Assembly (NCBI GenBank): GCA_032622095.1 | Contig: CP136065.1 | Coordinates: forward strand, 215,556,151 to 215,620,150 | Direction: 5' to 3' | DNA: 64,000 nucleotides | From: Siphonodentalium dalli | Taxonomy: Eukaryota; Mollusca; Scaphopoda; Gadilida; Siphonodentaliidae | Shown here: one piece after another, positions 1 through 11,388 of the stretch | How positions within the stretch are numbered: the stretch's first letter is position 1 | Layout of the letters: every line of letters starts with the position of its first letter | Program-made: the position numbers and the translations under genes | Notes under the pieces: generated by a model | Databases searched by the model: none | Seen by the model: the letters and a program-made list of their open reading frames with translations, nothing else | What the model was told of the DNA's origin: nothing

Positions 1-232
1 CGCTGAAGCTCGGATATTACAGGCCAAATCCTACGAGTGGACATATTACTGTTCAATTTCCCACACAAGACACTTATGATATTTTGTTTATCCACGGACT
101 CGAATACTAAGAAATTTTGCGAAATATTCAACTCAGAAGGTGAATTTAACAAGAGTTCCTCCATTGGAAATGGCACATACTAGTACATGTACATGCGGCA
201 ACGCCAACGTGACAAAAGTGTCAGAATTATTT
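1..232. other. No feature seen
   Basis: AT-rich sequence without a convincing open frame, repeat or RNA motif. Confidence 0.5.
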
Positions 233-622
233 TTAATCTGACATTTTATTACTATGTCCTTTTCTGTCAGAATCCGTGTGGTACCGGTTCACGCACGACA
301 ACATATCTGTGCTATAGTTGACAGGCGCCATGATGTTTCTATTCTGATTCATATGAACGCATTTGTGAAGTTTAATAGCTAAAACGCAGGATCTATCCGC
401 ACACGGAAGTGTTTCCGCCATATTCAATCGCCATGTGCAATCGGCAAAATATCCGGTTACTTTCGATTTGCTAGTTAATACATATTCCGGCCCAAGTATC
501 GCGTGTTTTCTGGTTTCCGCTTTCGAGAAATCGGCGAGGTTTGCCGAACAATGACGAGGGAATACGAATATACTACAACAATGGCGGCACTTCCGTTTTT
601 CAAGAATTGACGATATTTGCAA
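233..622 (-). other. CpG-richer segment with a 129-codon open frame; possible promoter or first exon
   Basis: This segment has more CpG than its surroundings and an open minus-strand frame of 129 codons. The predicted protein is Cys- and His-rich at its start (KCRHCC) but matches no family I recognise. The minus strand contains ATGGCGGAAACACTTCCG, which combines a YY1-like ATGGCGG word with an ETS-like ACTTCCG word. The plus strand has ATGGCGGCACTTCCG near 582. Such pairs are typical of animal housekeeping promoters around the start codon. It could therefore be the 5' end of a gene reading leftward out of the window. It could also be chance: no splice donor or TATA box decides the matter. Confidence 0.2.
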
Positions 623-659
623 GGAAATGGTTTACTTGTTTAAGCTAATTCCGTAGTCG

Positions 660-2395
660 CGAATTCCTAATTACAAAAAAATAAAACGAAGTCGGGAGAA
701 GTCGGAGGAAATTTTTGAAAAACGATAAAATGGAATTTGGCGGCAGGTTTTGAGTAGGGGCGGGCAGGTTACCCTAAACACAGGTATTCTTCGTGTTGGC
801 CTAACTTGAAAATATAAGGGTAACATAACTTGCTGAATGCTGATATAAGCCCAAGTTTCCAGGAAATGATAAGGGGCCATTGGTTCATGCTTCAGAACCA
901 ACCAGACAGCCCCAATTTTAGACTAACTTTTAACAAAAATTCTTCCCGTGGGAAACCCCCCGTAGCCCCAATAGTCATGAATGGGTACCCCCCCCCCCCC
1001 CCACTCGCAAACCCACCCCTCGGTCCCACAAAATGTCCCCAAATTATCCTAATCTAAAGGCCTGTAGCTTCAGTTGGACACTATTTTCTGGTGTTGAATG
1101 CTAGGTTTACCAATCATAGCCACTACGGAACTGTAAATATTGTCGACAAAATATATAAAACTGTGGGAATAAAGACACTGCGATACATCTGTTAAAAGCA
1201 TGATATTATAAAATAAGTCACCCCTATATAAAAAAGGTCATTATATCCATATCGTATATGTAACACTGTTAGGATTTGCATTTGGTCAATTAAGTAGGGT
1301 CCTGCGAATATTCAAATATGATGAAATCAAATACCGAATCGAATACTGCACAGTTCTGGGACTGGTAGCGATTAGTGAGAAAAATGCCATGTTTTGAGTC
1401 GGGAAAATAATCTATCGGTATATACAACCATTCCCCATATAGAAATCAGAAGTTCATAAATTGTGTAGTCTGTTGAATAAATTGTAATTTTTTCATTAGC
1501 TCTCCAATGTTCTATGTCGAGAAATTAGATAAAATAATAAATCAGTGGACGGTAAGTATACACTCAAATGAGAATATTCATCATGTCTAAGCATATATAT
1601 GCGCATTCGCAGAACCATTGTTAGACGCCAGAATTTACTTTATAACCTGATTTCAGGTCTGACGTCAATGTTTCTTGAAATAGATGAGGATATATGACCT
1701 GTCTGATTCAGTATGTGATTTTATTACTGTCATTAGTACTTGTTAACAAATGACGTCACTATATATCAGCTGTCTATTCCATGGGCAAATGGACAGCATA
1801 TGCTTAGTACACAAAGTTCCATGTGTACATTATGTGTTGGAATGCTCAGATGTGACTTCTTTGTACTTTAATAGCAATTTAAGGGGCTCATAATAATACT
1901 GAATGTTGAGATTCGCGAGTTATTTCATTGATCTCGGTAATGCGATCCGTTATTATCTAAGATGGAGGTTGGTCAGGATGATGAAATCAATCATCCAGAT
2001 GAACTACTCTCATAATGAGGGAGTGTTTACCTCTCTACTAGTATGCCAATGTCATGGATGTGTGCTTCTCATGGAAAACTTATTTTTGCGCTGCGAAGAT
2101 AAACAGATATTAGATAGATATATTCTCCGCTGAAAGTTGAATCAAAGATGAATCATATACTGTTCAATCGAATAAAACTTTTTCAATACTGATTATTCGC
2201 AGGACCCTAAAATTAAGTTACCTCTAGTGGTGTTGACGGCAATGACATGGGAGAGGCATAGTAGGTATGCCTCAGAATGACATGCTTCAATGATAAGTTA
2301 ATACTGGTTAGTAACTAATTTTATTCTGGATCAAAGTGAGACAAGTGTTTCTTATACTCAATTTAGCTTATATGAACAAACTAGTGGAGACATAG
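660..2395. other. Non-coding, nothing specific seen
   Basis: AT-rich DNA with a poly-C run at about 989-1003 in a short low-complexity stretch. Open frames here are short and lack coding character. Confidence 0.5.
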
Positions 2396-2553
2396 ACAGA
2401 ACACAACGCATATCGAGAATCTTTCATCGAATGAGTTGCGGATGGCGCATGGATATATTTCGTGAGGACGAAGCTCAAGCGAAATGTAACTATGTGCCGT
2501 CCACATCAAGTTCGATAAAAAGATTCGAGATTATGATGCAAGTTGTGTTCTGT
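2396..2553. repeat. Long imperfect hairpin (about 158 nt)
   Basis: The left arm (about 2396-2462, beginning ACAGAACACAAC) is complementary over nearly its whole length to the right arm (about 2480-2553, ending GTTGTGTTCTGT). Pairing continues inward through the AATCTTT..ATCGAA and GGATGGCGCATGG blocks to a loop of about 17 nt near 2463-2479. It could be a foldback MITE or an RNA hairpin. The arms are longer than in a usual animal pre-miRNA, so a snap-back element is the simpler reading. No clear target-site duplication was found. Confidence 0.5.
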
Positions 2554-4350
2554 ATTTATTCTACACCATTGTGTCAATCCATGACTTCATTTATACCATA
2601 GCTATCTTTATTGTGATTTAAGTCTGATGGATAACCGGTAATGATCGGGACATCACCCGAAGCAGATTGTTGACATACTAAATGTATGTCATCTTTCTCG
2701 GTGACAAAGTCAACAAAAATAGTTCCGGCTTGTATTCAACTAGAGGCATACAATCATATGTATTCAATGGCTGGGATTGGGTTCAATATATGTGCCTCAT
2801 GTCAATAGGAGTGGAATAAAGCTCTTTAATTTATTTCATTTTACTTCTATTTACACAACAGCAATATTTTGGTCTATTTTGTAAATTAAGTTACTTTGTT
2901 TGTGGTAATTTCAGCTTGTCCACTATAGTGCAATCCTGATTGAGACTCGCAACATATTTGACATCATGCATGATAGCCCAACCAGTATCACATAATTAAT
3001 ATAACTTCTTGTCATGTTTAATAGATAACTAACTTGCATAGGAAGTGGAAAGATACTATTATCTGATTGAATATTGGTGTGTATTAAATACAAAACCAAA
3101 CCACACCTGCACATGGAGTAGGCAAACAATTGTGCACTTATTTGTTAAAGTGTTATGCCGCAAGATGCAACTTGACACTGGCCCCTCATGTAGTGTTTCA
3201 CTGAACTGGTGCCACAACAAATTTGTGCAATAGCCTTCACCACATTGACAGTCTCCGTATATTTACATGTTTTTTATTCTTGGAAGTGATTATTTATCTT
3301 ACTTCAATATACTTTGTATAATATATATAAGCTTTTCATGTATAATTTAGCTTGCAAACTTTAAAGATGGATTATTATTTCCTATAACAAGTTGTATATA
3401 GTTTCCTGGGTATAAAATAATAAGTATGAATCGAAAATGCCTGTCCGGAAATGCTTATATTATTTAAAGGTACTCAATCCGATTCAATGGTCCCCATATA
3501 TTCAGATTCCAACAACAACAACATTTTTTGAAATGCCGCTTCAGTTATCAGAATCAATTTATTGCCCAAAAATAATGCTAACCGCTCTCAACTATAACGG
3601 TAGTATAAAATTCCTCGAAACGTGTTATCTACATGTTCAAAGAAATTTTCCCTTATTATCAACACAGTGCCACTTGATTTTAGAGTTATCCATCTTCATC
3701 CGCAATTTTGTTCCGAGACTGTCGGCTCGTCGACTTTTTACCAGGCCACTAATAAGTCTCCATGGTGAAAAATAATAGATTAAAAAAAATTGATATGTAA
3801 TAACTCTGAGCTTTGATGGGTGGTTCCTCGACTCAAATGAAATATTTTGTATCCCCCCTCCCCAAATCCAAATAAATAGTAATTGAGGCCATTTTTGAGG
3901 GATGTTTAATCAGATTATGCATCTTTGATATTAATTATATTTAAAATATTCTGATACATATATACAATAACTTTGCGACATTTTACAGCTCGTGTTTGGT
4001 CTGAGCATTGCATGTGCGATAACTCTTTCTAAAAATAGTAACAAATTTATGTCCCACTTGATAGTTGCATTATATAAGAAAATATTGATATAAAATCAAT
4101 ATTAATTGATAGTAGCTTTCCCGGATACAGTATGTCATATCATATTTGGGAAATATGGTTAACATTGGCATAAGTGACCTAGATAGCAGGAACCTGATTT
4201 GTAGATTTTCATCAGCTGGTGGTGGGGGGAGTGTCTGCAAATGAGTGGTTAACTGTTAAGATCCATGCTATAATAAATTTTCTTCAGTTCAAACCATGAC
4301 ATGCATTAAGAATAATTTAAAATTCTGACTTCATATATTTATTTTTTCAG
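2554..4350. other. Non-coding; fragments of dispersed repeats
   Basis: No gene seen. About 3374-3452 (shared words TATATAGTTTCC and CTGTCCGGA) resembles 52698-52784 in the same orientation. About 3760-3840 (GAAAAATAA..TTTGATGGGTGG) resembles the reverse complement of about 12785-12860. Both look like pieces of dispersed non-coding elements. Confidence 0.4.
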
Positions 4351-4590
4351 GAAGACAGGAAGACTAAAGTATCAGATATAAAATGTGCCATATCAGGAAG
4401 TAGAGGACTACAATACAGTAATGATCTGTTACTACGTGTAGCCGTAGCTCTAAAATGCCATGAGTTAAATTTTCCATTCAAGGTGGATGACAAACAGTAT
4501 TTATGGACCAGTTCTCAAATATGTGACAATTTTCAGCTGTGTAATATCATACACATGCTTTCTAAATTACCATTTAATATGTTATTGTGA
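4351..4590 (+). CDS. Candidate internal or terminal exon, unknown protein
   Basis: A strong acceptor (TATTTATTTTTTCAG) ends at 4350. An open frame of 79 residues follows in phase 0 to a TGA at 4588-4590. The residues look protein-like, with blocks such as LQYSNDLLLRVAVALKCHE. A possible donor, AAG|GTGGAT, lies after 4482 in phase 0, so the exon could instead be 132 nt long. That donor matches in phase the phase-0 acceptor of the repeated exons from 5556, on the same strand about 1 kb downstream. The two could therefore belong to one gene. I do not recognise the family, and the link is inference. Confidence 0.35.
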   Translation, partial: EDRKTKVSDIKCAISGSRGLQYSNDLLLRVAVALKCHELNFPFKVDDKQYLWTSSQICDNFQLCNIIHMLSKLPFNMLL

Positions 4591-5555
4591 ATGAGGATGG
4601 ATGACAAGTCACATTAATGTAATTCGTGATTTGACAATCTTCAACTACAGAATTTCTTTTCTCTGTTCATGTAAATCATGGTAGATGAACCCTTGATATA
4701 CACGATTGGAGCAGTGGTCGTACTATTACATGTATTCCTTTAATTTATTGACTGACTGAAACAGCCGAGGCCTTTGCAAGAACTTCTGAAGTGGACCATC
4801 TAATTTAACATTTCTCCAGTGAATATGTTTGCTTGTGACTCAACTGTTACTAGAGTGTCAACCAATAGTTTGAAGGCTCCTCCAGCACATGAAATATGAA
4901 TTCTCAGCTTCATTGTTGGATATATAGTTATATACCCAGACATGGTCATGATATATGTATGATCTTATATTTTGATATAAAATTAAAGTTCATGCAAAAT
5001 AATTATACTCTTAGACTTTGATAATTAACTTTTCTCTATCAAAGTATTGGTAGTAACATGGTATTGGAAAACGTCAGTTATACTATGGGTTTACTTATCT
5101 ACTGGTAGGATAAGTCAGAGGGTGTCCATTAATCCATTAATTGTTTTCACAATTTGAGGGAATCAGTGTTCACAGCGCTGATTCATGGCTAGAACAATTA
5201 AATAACTTCAAAGAGACCAAATATGATGTGGGTGTTTGATGCTGTGGCACCTTATCAGTGTCCTGTGGATTCTGCTTCTGATTTGTATGTAGGCATTGAT
5301 ACTGAATATCAATTTTCATGATTTACCATTAATTCCTATTTACAATAATTGGATAAAAAAGTTAGTTTGTCCTGAAATTAATGGAGAAGTGATTCCTGTT
5401 CAATGACTGGTGGTACACTAACTACATGTAATGCATCAGAACAGCTGGTACCACTTTTGCCTGTAACTTCTGTCCGTAAATTTTAACAGTACTTATCTGA
5501 CAGTGCTGTCTCGTCAAAGGTTCAAAACAGATAAAAACAATAATTTTATGCTCAG

Positions 5556-5648
5556 TTTTCAAAATATCCTCATGTCATTGATACGGGAGAGGTGGCTTGG
5601 AGTCATTCTAAAGATCCTCGTGCCATGTCAATTGAAGAGGTGACTCAA
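5556..5648 (+). CDS. Tandem exon copy 1 (31 codons, phase 0-0)
   Basis: The acceptor TTTTATGCTCAG is followed by 31 codons and a donor (CAA|GTATGAG). Both ends are in phase 0, so the exon could be duplicated or skipped without shifting the frame. It encodes a peptide with the core GEVAWSHSKDPRAMSIEEVT. Three more copies follow at 5774, 6135 and 6455, each behind a conserved CTCAG acceptor. This is the only copy with an evident donor. Differences among copies are mostly conservative at the protein level (VIDTGEV, VIDIGEV, VIDMGEV). The family is not recognised. Confidence 0.45.
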
Positions 5649-5773
5649 GTATGAGAGCAATTATTAATATGCATGTAATATTAAAACAGTGACTTTTGTC
5701 GTAAATTTTAATGGTACTTCTCTAACAGTTCTGTCTTGTCAAAAGTACAAACAGATAAAAAGTTTATGCTCAG

Positions 5774-5884
5774 TTTTCGAACAATCCTCATGTCATCGAT
5801 ATAGGAGAGGTGGCTTGGAGTCATTCCAAAGATCCTTGTGCCCTGTCAATTGAAGAGGTGACTTTTATGCTGATTCCAGAATGA
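5774..5884 (+). CDS. Tandem exon copy 2 (open to a stop)
   Basis: Second copy of the repeated exon, behind a GCTCAG acceptor ending at 5773. The core reads GEVAWSHSKDPCALSIEEVT, then FMLIPE and a TGA at 5882-5884. The donor present in copy 1 is replaced by TTTATG, so this copy could act only as a terminal exon or is dead. One Arg of the core has become Cys. Flanking intron sequence is also shared with copy 1 (cagtgctgtctcgtcaaa-type words upstream), so the duplicated unit included intron. Confidence 0.35.
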   Translation, partial: FSNNPHVIDIGEVAWSHSKDPCALSIEEVTFMLIPE

Positions 5885-6134
5885 GAGCAATTTTTAAAAA
5901 GCATGTAAAAATTAAAACAGTGCCTGTAACTCGATTCATAATAGCATTGTTTGTATTGTCATTGCCATTTGATTGTACTGGTATATTTGAATTACAATGC
6001 CAACTATCTGAAGTTATGTCCACTCCACAAATATGATGTATATGATAACACATTCTCTGCGGGTTAATACTTTTTGGACTGTACTGTGTCCTCTTGTCAA
6101 AACTGATCAAAATTATATTTTCGTGCTCACTCAG

Positions 6135-6269
6135 TTTTTGAAAAATCCTCGTGTCATTGACATGGGAGAGGTGACTTGGAGTCATTCCAAAGATCCTCGT
6201 GCCCTGTCAATTGAAGAGGTGACTTCGATGCTGGCTGTAGGGTACAAGCAATTAACTTATAAACTTTAG
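6135..6269 (+). CDS. Tandem exon copy 3 (open to a stop)
   Basis: Third copy, behind CACTCAG ending at 6134. It is 44 codons long plus TAG at 6267-6269. The core GEVTWSHSKDPRALSIEEVT is followed by SMLAVGYKQL and a short tail. Its frame has stayed open through and beyond the region shared with copy 1, which suggests either a functional last exon or recent duplication. No donor is seen. Confidence 0.35.
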   Translation, partial: FLKNPRVIDMGEVTWSHSKDPRALSIEEVTSMLAVGYKQLTYKL

Positions 6270-6454
6270 TGCCTCTAACTTTTCCTATTCAATATATTTG
6301 CTTAGTTGCCTATTTATTTTACAGGCAAATGACAATGCCAAATATCGCTGATGTATATCTCATAGCACATTCTTTGTGATTTTGTTCTGGGTAACATTTT
6401 CTGACAGTGCTGTTTTCTCAAAAATATCTATCGTTATGGTACTTTCATGCTCAG

Positions 6455-6583
6455 TTGTCGAAAGATCTTCATGTCATTGACATGGGAGAGGTGGCTTGGA
6501 GTCATTCCAAAGATCCTCGTGCCCTGTTAATTGAAGAAGTGGCTTCGATGCTGGCTCCAGAATGCAAGCAATTATTAATTTAA
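6455..6583 (+). CDS. Tandem exon copy 4 (open to a stop)
   Basis: Fourth copy, behind ATGCTCAG ending at 6454. It is 42 codons long plus TAA at 6581-6583. The core GEVAWSHSKDPRALLIEEVA is followed by SMLAPECKQLLI. Copies 3 and 4 share the SMLA..KQL tail, so they are closest to each other. The array ends here. Confidence 0.35.
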   Translation: MSKDLHVIDMGEVAWSHSKDPRALLIEEVASMLAPECKQLLI

Positions 6584-6867
6584 AAAACAGAATTAAACTT
6601 TTCTTGCTCATTTCATTGCACATTTATTATACCAGTACATGTCAATGCCAATGCTGAAGTTAGGTCCATTCATCATATATACCATATGATAGTATGTTTT
6701 ACATGATTTTGTTTTTGGCAAATAATTATCGCTTTTAAGAACAAACATTCTTGTTCGATGGCTTAAATTCAGTGGCCTCAACCATACGATTCTGATTTGA
6801 CGTTACAGTTGCTACATATCACCCCCAAAATGTCCAAATATTTGCGTAGAGAATGCACGTTAATTTT
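6584..6867. other. Non-coding spacer
   Basis: Intron-like flank of the tandem exon array, then AT-rich sequence. Nothing else seen. Confidence 0.4.
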
Positions 6868-7540
6868 TACACATAAAGTGTATAGATTGGTTGGTACACA
6901 GTGTGTGTACCAAATATACACAACAATGTGTACTAACTACTACAAAATGTGTAAGTTGTTATACAGATGTGTATAACTAAAGTACACATAATTGTGTAGT
7001 GGCTACACATATATGTGTAGAACTGTACACACATATGTATAAATAAGGTACACACTAACTGTGTCAACTGCTACACACAGTGTGTAGTTTATTTACACAA
7101 TAACTGTGTACCATATGCTACAAAATTGTATGGATTGTTACACAAATATGTTCAAATAAAGTACACATAAACTGTGTATAAATATTACACAAAACATGTG
7201 CTACTGCTACACACTGTGTGTAGATTATTTACACATTATACTGTGTACCAAATGCTACAAAAAGGTGCAGATTGCTACACAAATATGTTTAAATAAAGTA
7301 CACAATTTCTGTGTAGTTAATGGGTACACACTTCCTACACACTTCCCACACACAACTGTGTAACTATTTAGTACACACGAGTGTGTACTATGGTATGCAT
7401 ATATGTGTAGATATGTACACATACTAGTGTGTATAAAAAAAAGGTCTACAGTTTCTACACATAATTGTTGGAGAGCAGATGTTACACATTAATGTACAAC
7501 AACTGTGTAGCATTCCTACACAGTCGTTTTTTGAGAGTAC
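6868..7540. repeat. Array of TACACA/TGTGTA palindromic words
   Basis: For about 670 bp the words TACACA and TGTGTA (and variants) alternate on both strands, often as near-palindromes with a few bases between them (for example TACACATATATGTGTA near 7004). Spacing is irregular, so it is not a simple tandem satellite. The right end reads GTTTTTTGAGAGTACACAACG, which resembles the reverse complement of the left end of the 45.8-kb array. No open frame. It looks like a non-autonomous element or a binding-site cluster rather than a microsatellite. Confidence 0.6.
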
Positions 7541-8735
7541 ACAACGACAAAGAAACATCTGCCATGTGCAGACCTGTCCGAAAGATAATGGTATATTCCA
7601 TATAATGGGGATATTTTACTAGCTCAAGTCCTAAAGTACGTGCCATTCTACGGATTTTCTTTCGTGCACGCGAATCCGAACTGGCAGAACCAGCTTCACA
7701 AATGATTTAAGGAAATGTTAGGCGGTCTGCATCCTATATGGACCACACCGCCGTCAACAATTCATAAGTGAATAACTGACAAAATTTATAGCTTTTATAA
7801 TAAAGTATGACTTATTATATATTACATAATTATTTTAATAATTGAAAATCGATTCATTAGAATGCGTGACTGACAATGAGTGATTATCAGTACTAATTCA
7901 CCGACAAAAACAGTCAAAATGCGAAATACATAATCCGCATCTTTGACATTCCAACTCCGGTTTGGCGACATCTTATTGCAGTGTCGATCTGCGGCTTTGA
8001 TCCCCATAATTATGGTGGGTACCTACACTTGATCGCGGTTAGTGATTTTTTTTTCTTTACGAATCGCACTGTAGGGTGGAACAACTTAAGGTTACTCGAA
8101 CATATATTTTCTATTGATACACGCATTTTACCGCCGTTAGCGGCGGCTAATTATACCTCAAACGAACTATCTAACGTCAAAAAGTGTCTAGGATTTATGA
8201 TAAAAACGGATATGAGCCGGAATGTCCATTAAATGTAGCGGGGCGACAGAAAGGTATCATAATCAGGGAACATTACGCTTTACGAATTTATGTTTTAAAT
8301 AGTGGATAGCAACATCCACCGGGCGATAAATACATTCATCTGAGGGAGGATATGTTCATTTATCAAAAACCGCATGGTCCGGTTTCGTGATACCTTCCGG
8401 GTTGGTGATATCAGGTACACGGGTTGAACTTTGTGTATAGCATATACCGGGTATGGTCATGTAGTAGCATCGTTTGGTGTCATAATTAAAACGTTCAACC
8501 CTTCAAATGAATTCGTAGAAAACACCTGTATTTGTGATTGCCACAATATAGTTGTAAACATTATATTGAAGGAACTTGTCCATATCTGAGCAACGCTCAC
8601 CTGCGAATGAATCAACTGTGACACGATAACAACAGTCGGCAGTCGCCACGCAGACACGCCCTCACTCGAGATAATTTACAGCTCCACCCTTTGATTGATT
8701 GTTTGACAATTCTAAACCGCGATGAAGAAAAGACG
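7541..8735. other. Non-coding, small palindrome near 8132
   Basis: No convincing gene. A perfect short palindrome, CCGCCGTTAGCGGCGG with a slight loop, lies near 8130-8147. Open frames here are short and composition gives no coding signal. Confidence 0.4.
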
Positions 8736-9172
8736 GATTCGTCATCTCAAGTTTAGCCTCGGTAAAGCTGGTTCAGCTGGACCGCCGAATTAGATGGTTT
8801 AGTTGCTGGTTTAAGCTTATAAAACGCAGACAAATTATCGAAATTGACAAAAACTTATCCCCGCACGCTGTATAGGTGTGAGTGCTTGTCGCTTATAAAT
8901 TTCCAATCAAAATATGGTCGCTGTCGTATTTATTGATTTTCGCAATCAATAAAACGAGGCGGTCCGCATTAGGAAACTACGATTAATTATCTCGACGATA
9001 CAGAGACACTACTGCTAAACCAACGGTCTGGCTGGACCAGGTTTAAACCAAAGATGACGAATGCGTCACTTAAACCTGCGTTCGCTGGTTTAAACCACGG
9101 ATTTTGCTGACTCACGGCGGTTTAAACCTAGAGGTTTACGTAGACCAGGTTTAAACCTGAGATGACGAATCG
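8736..9172. mobile_element. Small TIR element with internal GGTTTAAACC palindromes
   Basis: The left end, ATTCGTCATCTCAAGTTTA, is the near reverse complement of the right end, TAAACCTGAGATGACGAAT. Both sides show an adjacent CGG, compatible with a 3-bp target duplication, although the end itself is partly palindromic and this is not decisive. The right half holds several copies of GGTTTAAACC or its halves, and a further internal GATGACGAAT at about 9053. There is no transposase frame, so it would be non-autonomous. Superfamily not assigned. Confidence 0.5.
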
Positions 9173-9318
9173 GGCCATCATGTTTGTTGTATGAGTGACA
9201 ATGTATACAGTTGATATCTTTAGTATAATCTTATCGGTTCCAAAGACTATGTCACGGGTAATGCAAGAGCAATATGTTGGTCGGATTAAGAAGCAATATA
9301 GTGCTTTGGTCATGGCGC

Positions 9319-9603
9319 GGAAAACAGTGAAAACACATGTTAAAGAGCGTACATCTGAAAAGTCGCGAGTTGGCTTATATGTGCCATTGTGAGCACATAA
9401 TCTGCTTAGAATTTCCTCATTGTGAGTCGATAATGTGATTAAAATGTTCTGATTTTCAGCACAATATCAACTCAAAATGAGGCAGCTGATTATCAACCTA
9501 AAACAAGTTCTCTTGTAAGCAGATAATGTGTGTATTTTCGGGAGAACAGGCTGAAGTATTGGTTGTGTTGTGTACATTTAATATAATTATACAATAGATT
9601 ACA
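9319..9603 (+). repeat. Dispersed repeat copy (pairs with 63719-64000)
   Basis: About 285 bp match the last 282 bp of the window closely and in the same orientation. Shared blocks include CAGTGAAAACACA, AAAGAGCGTACATCT, GTTGGCTTATATGT and the final ATAATAGATTACAG. A shorter relative, with the same start (GCGGGCCGCAGTGAAA) and the same GGGAGAACAGGCTGA block, lies at about 34650-34880. Non-coding; element type unknown. Confidence 0.7.
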
Positions 9604-11387
9604 GAGAGAGATGTTAAATTTTCAAAATAGCGGATTCCTAACATTTAATATGGAAATGTTCATTCAAATGTACATGAATTGGTTTGAAAATTTGATTTCG
9701 TAATTTCATGACTGTGCATACTGGCTTTGTCGTGTTCTATTCCAGGCGTATGGCGAAAAGCTTGATAATACCGGATGGTGTAGACATCCCACATAGGCTG
9801 TCATCAGTCAGTGCGGATTCGACTCTGAAACGGTGTTTAATTGGAACTGGCCGCTGAATACATATACGTTTACATGTAACGGATTGATATGACTATGAAA
9901 TGATTCTACCAACGCAACTCGGGTGCTCTGAATATGTATATAGTGTTGCGTATGTGCTATAATTTTATGGCGGATAATTGCTTCAAATTCAATGATATGA
10001 TATAGAATTGTATGACACGTATATGGCTGATAGGTACGTTTCGCGGAGGTATGTAATTGAAAGCTTCTAAAATAGAAAATGGGCTTGTGACGACAGACTG
10101 ATGGGATGTATTTCCATTAGGGTTTCAAGTAATTTGTACATTAATATAACCGACCGACCGCTATATTCGAAATAATAAGAGTGGCAGATTGTGTTAATCA
10201 CAGATTTAATGGCACCCACGTCGAAGATACGAATATGATATGATACTAAGTGTGCCCCTTCCTTTAATTATAGCTTTCAGTTTTATTCAATTGGGGATTT
10301 CTAATTTTTCATAATTTATTCCTTCGTTAATCTGTGGTCCGATCGACGACGCAATGCGTTATCCTATATGGGTGTTGTTATTCTTGGGAATATTCAGAAT
10401 GTAGGATAGAACGCGGTACTAGGGGAAATATTCTTTGAATCGTTTGACAAGAGTTAAAGCACTTTCCTCTAGAGGTGAAAGGCGGAATCGCCGAAAGTAT
10501 CGTGATTAATGTCATCTGTGTTCAAGCCGTCTTCAGGTGTTGGCCGTCTATATTTTAACGGCCTATGTAGAAGTTAAGATGTATAACTATAGTCGTTCAG
10601 TACGGTATATACCCATGCATTGTAATGATAGTTCTTGTTCATACATATTTATATATATTCTTAAAACCAGTATTTGGTGGAAGAATTAAAATGAATCTGA
10701 ATGTAGTGTCGCTGTCGGCTAGCGATTTTCGCGAGATATTTCTCAGTTCTCCTATTTTAATCGACAATGGATAATAGCCCCCCTCTTTGTAATCCCAATT
10801 ACCCAGAATACTTTATAGATGAGAGTTATGCGCCAATATAAAGAGGGCAGAAAATCGTTTATCCCCGCATACCATGCACTGTTCAGTGTAAGCGTGAATC
10901 TCGCGCATCGAGTCAAAACTTCGACAATGAACACGAATCATCTCAATCTTATAAACCAAATATATATATATATATTCATCTATCTGTGTAAGTCTACAAA
11001 ACAATCTAATCCACATGCATACTATATTACCCAGCGTTATCGGACTCATAGTCTATAAATAAGATCCTAACTTGATGATAAATACCACAATATTACGTAC
11101 ACGGTGGATAACATAAAAACATACAAATAAACATTACGCGAAACTTAAGATAAACCTTACGCCAAACTTAGATGAACATATTAAAGGGACACATAATAAT
11201 AACTTTATGATAAACCTTACGCCAAACTTAAGAAAACTTATTAAAAGGACATACACTAATAACTTTAAGGAACTGCTATACATTTTACATATGCAAAAAT
11301 AAACAAGCAGTTATCCTAATAACAAATATGATACGATATGATACTTGACTTCCATGGTGCTCTATAATTTGTTATTACTACTTCCTT
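9604..11387. other. Non-coding; short duplicated words at 11130-11270
   Basis: No gene seen. At 11130-11270 a stretch containing GATAAACCTTACGCCAAACTTA and TATTAAA(A)GGACA is present twice, about 65 bp apart. A simple TA run lies near 10960. Confidence 0.4.
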
Positions 11388-11388
11388 T

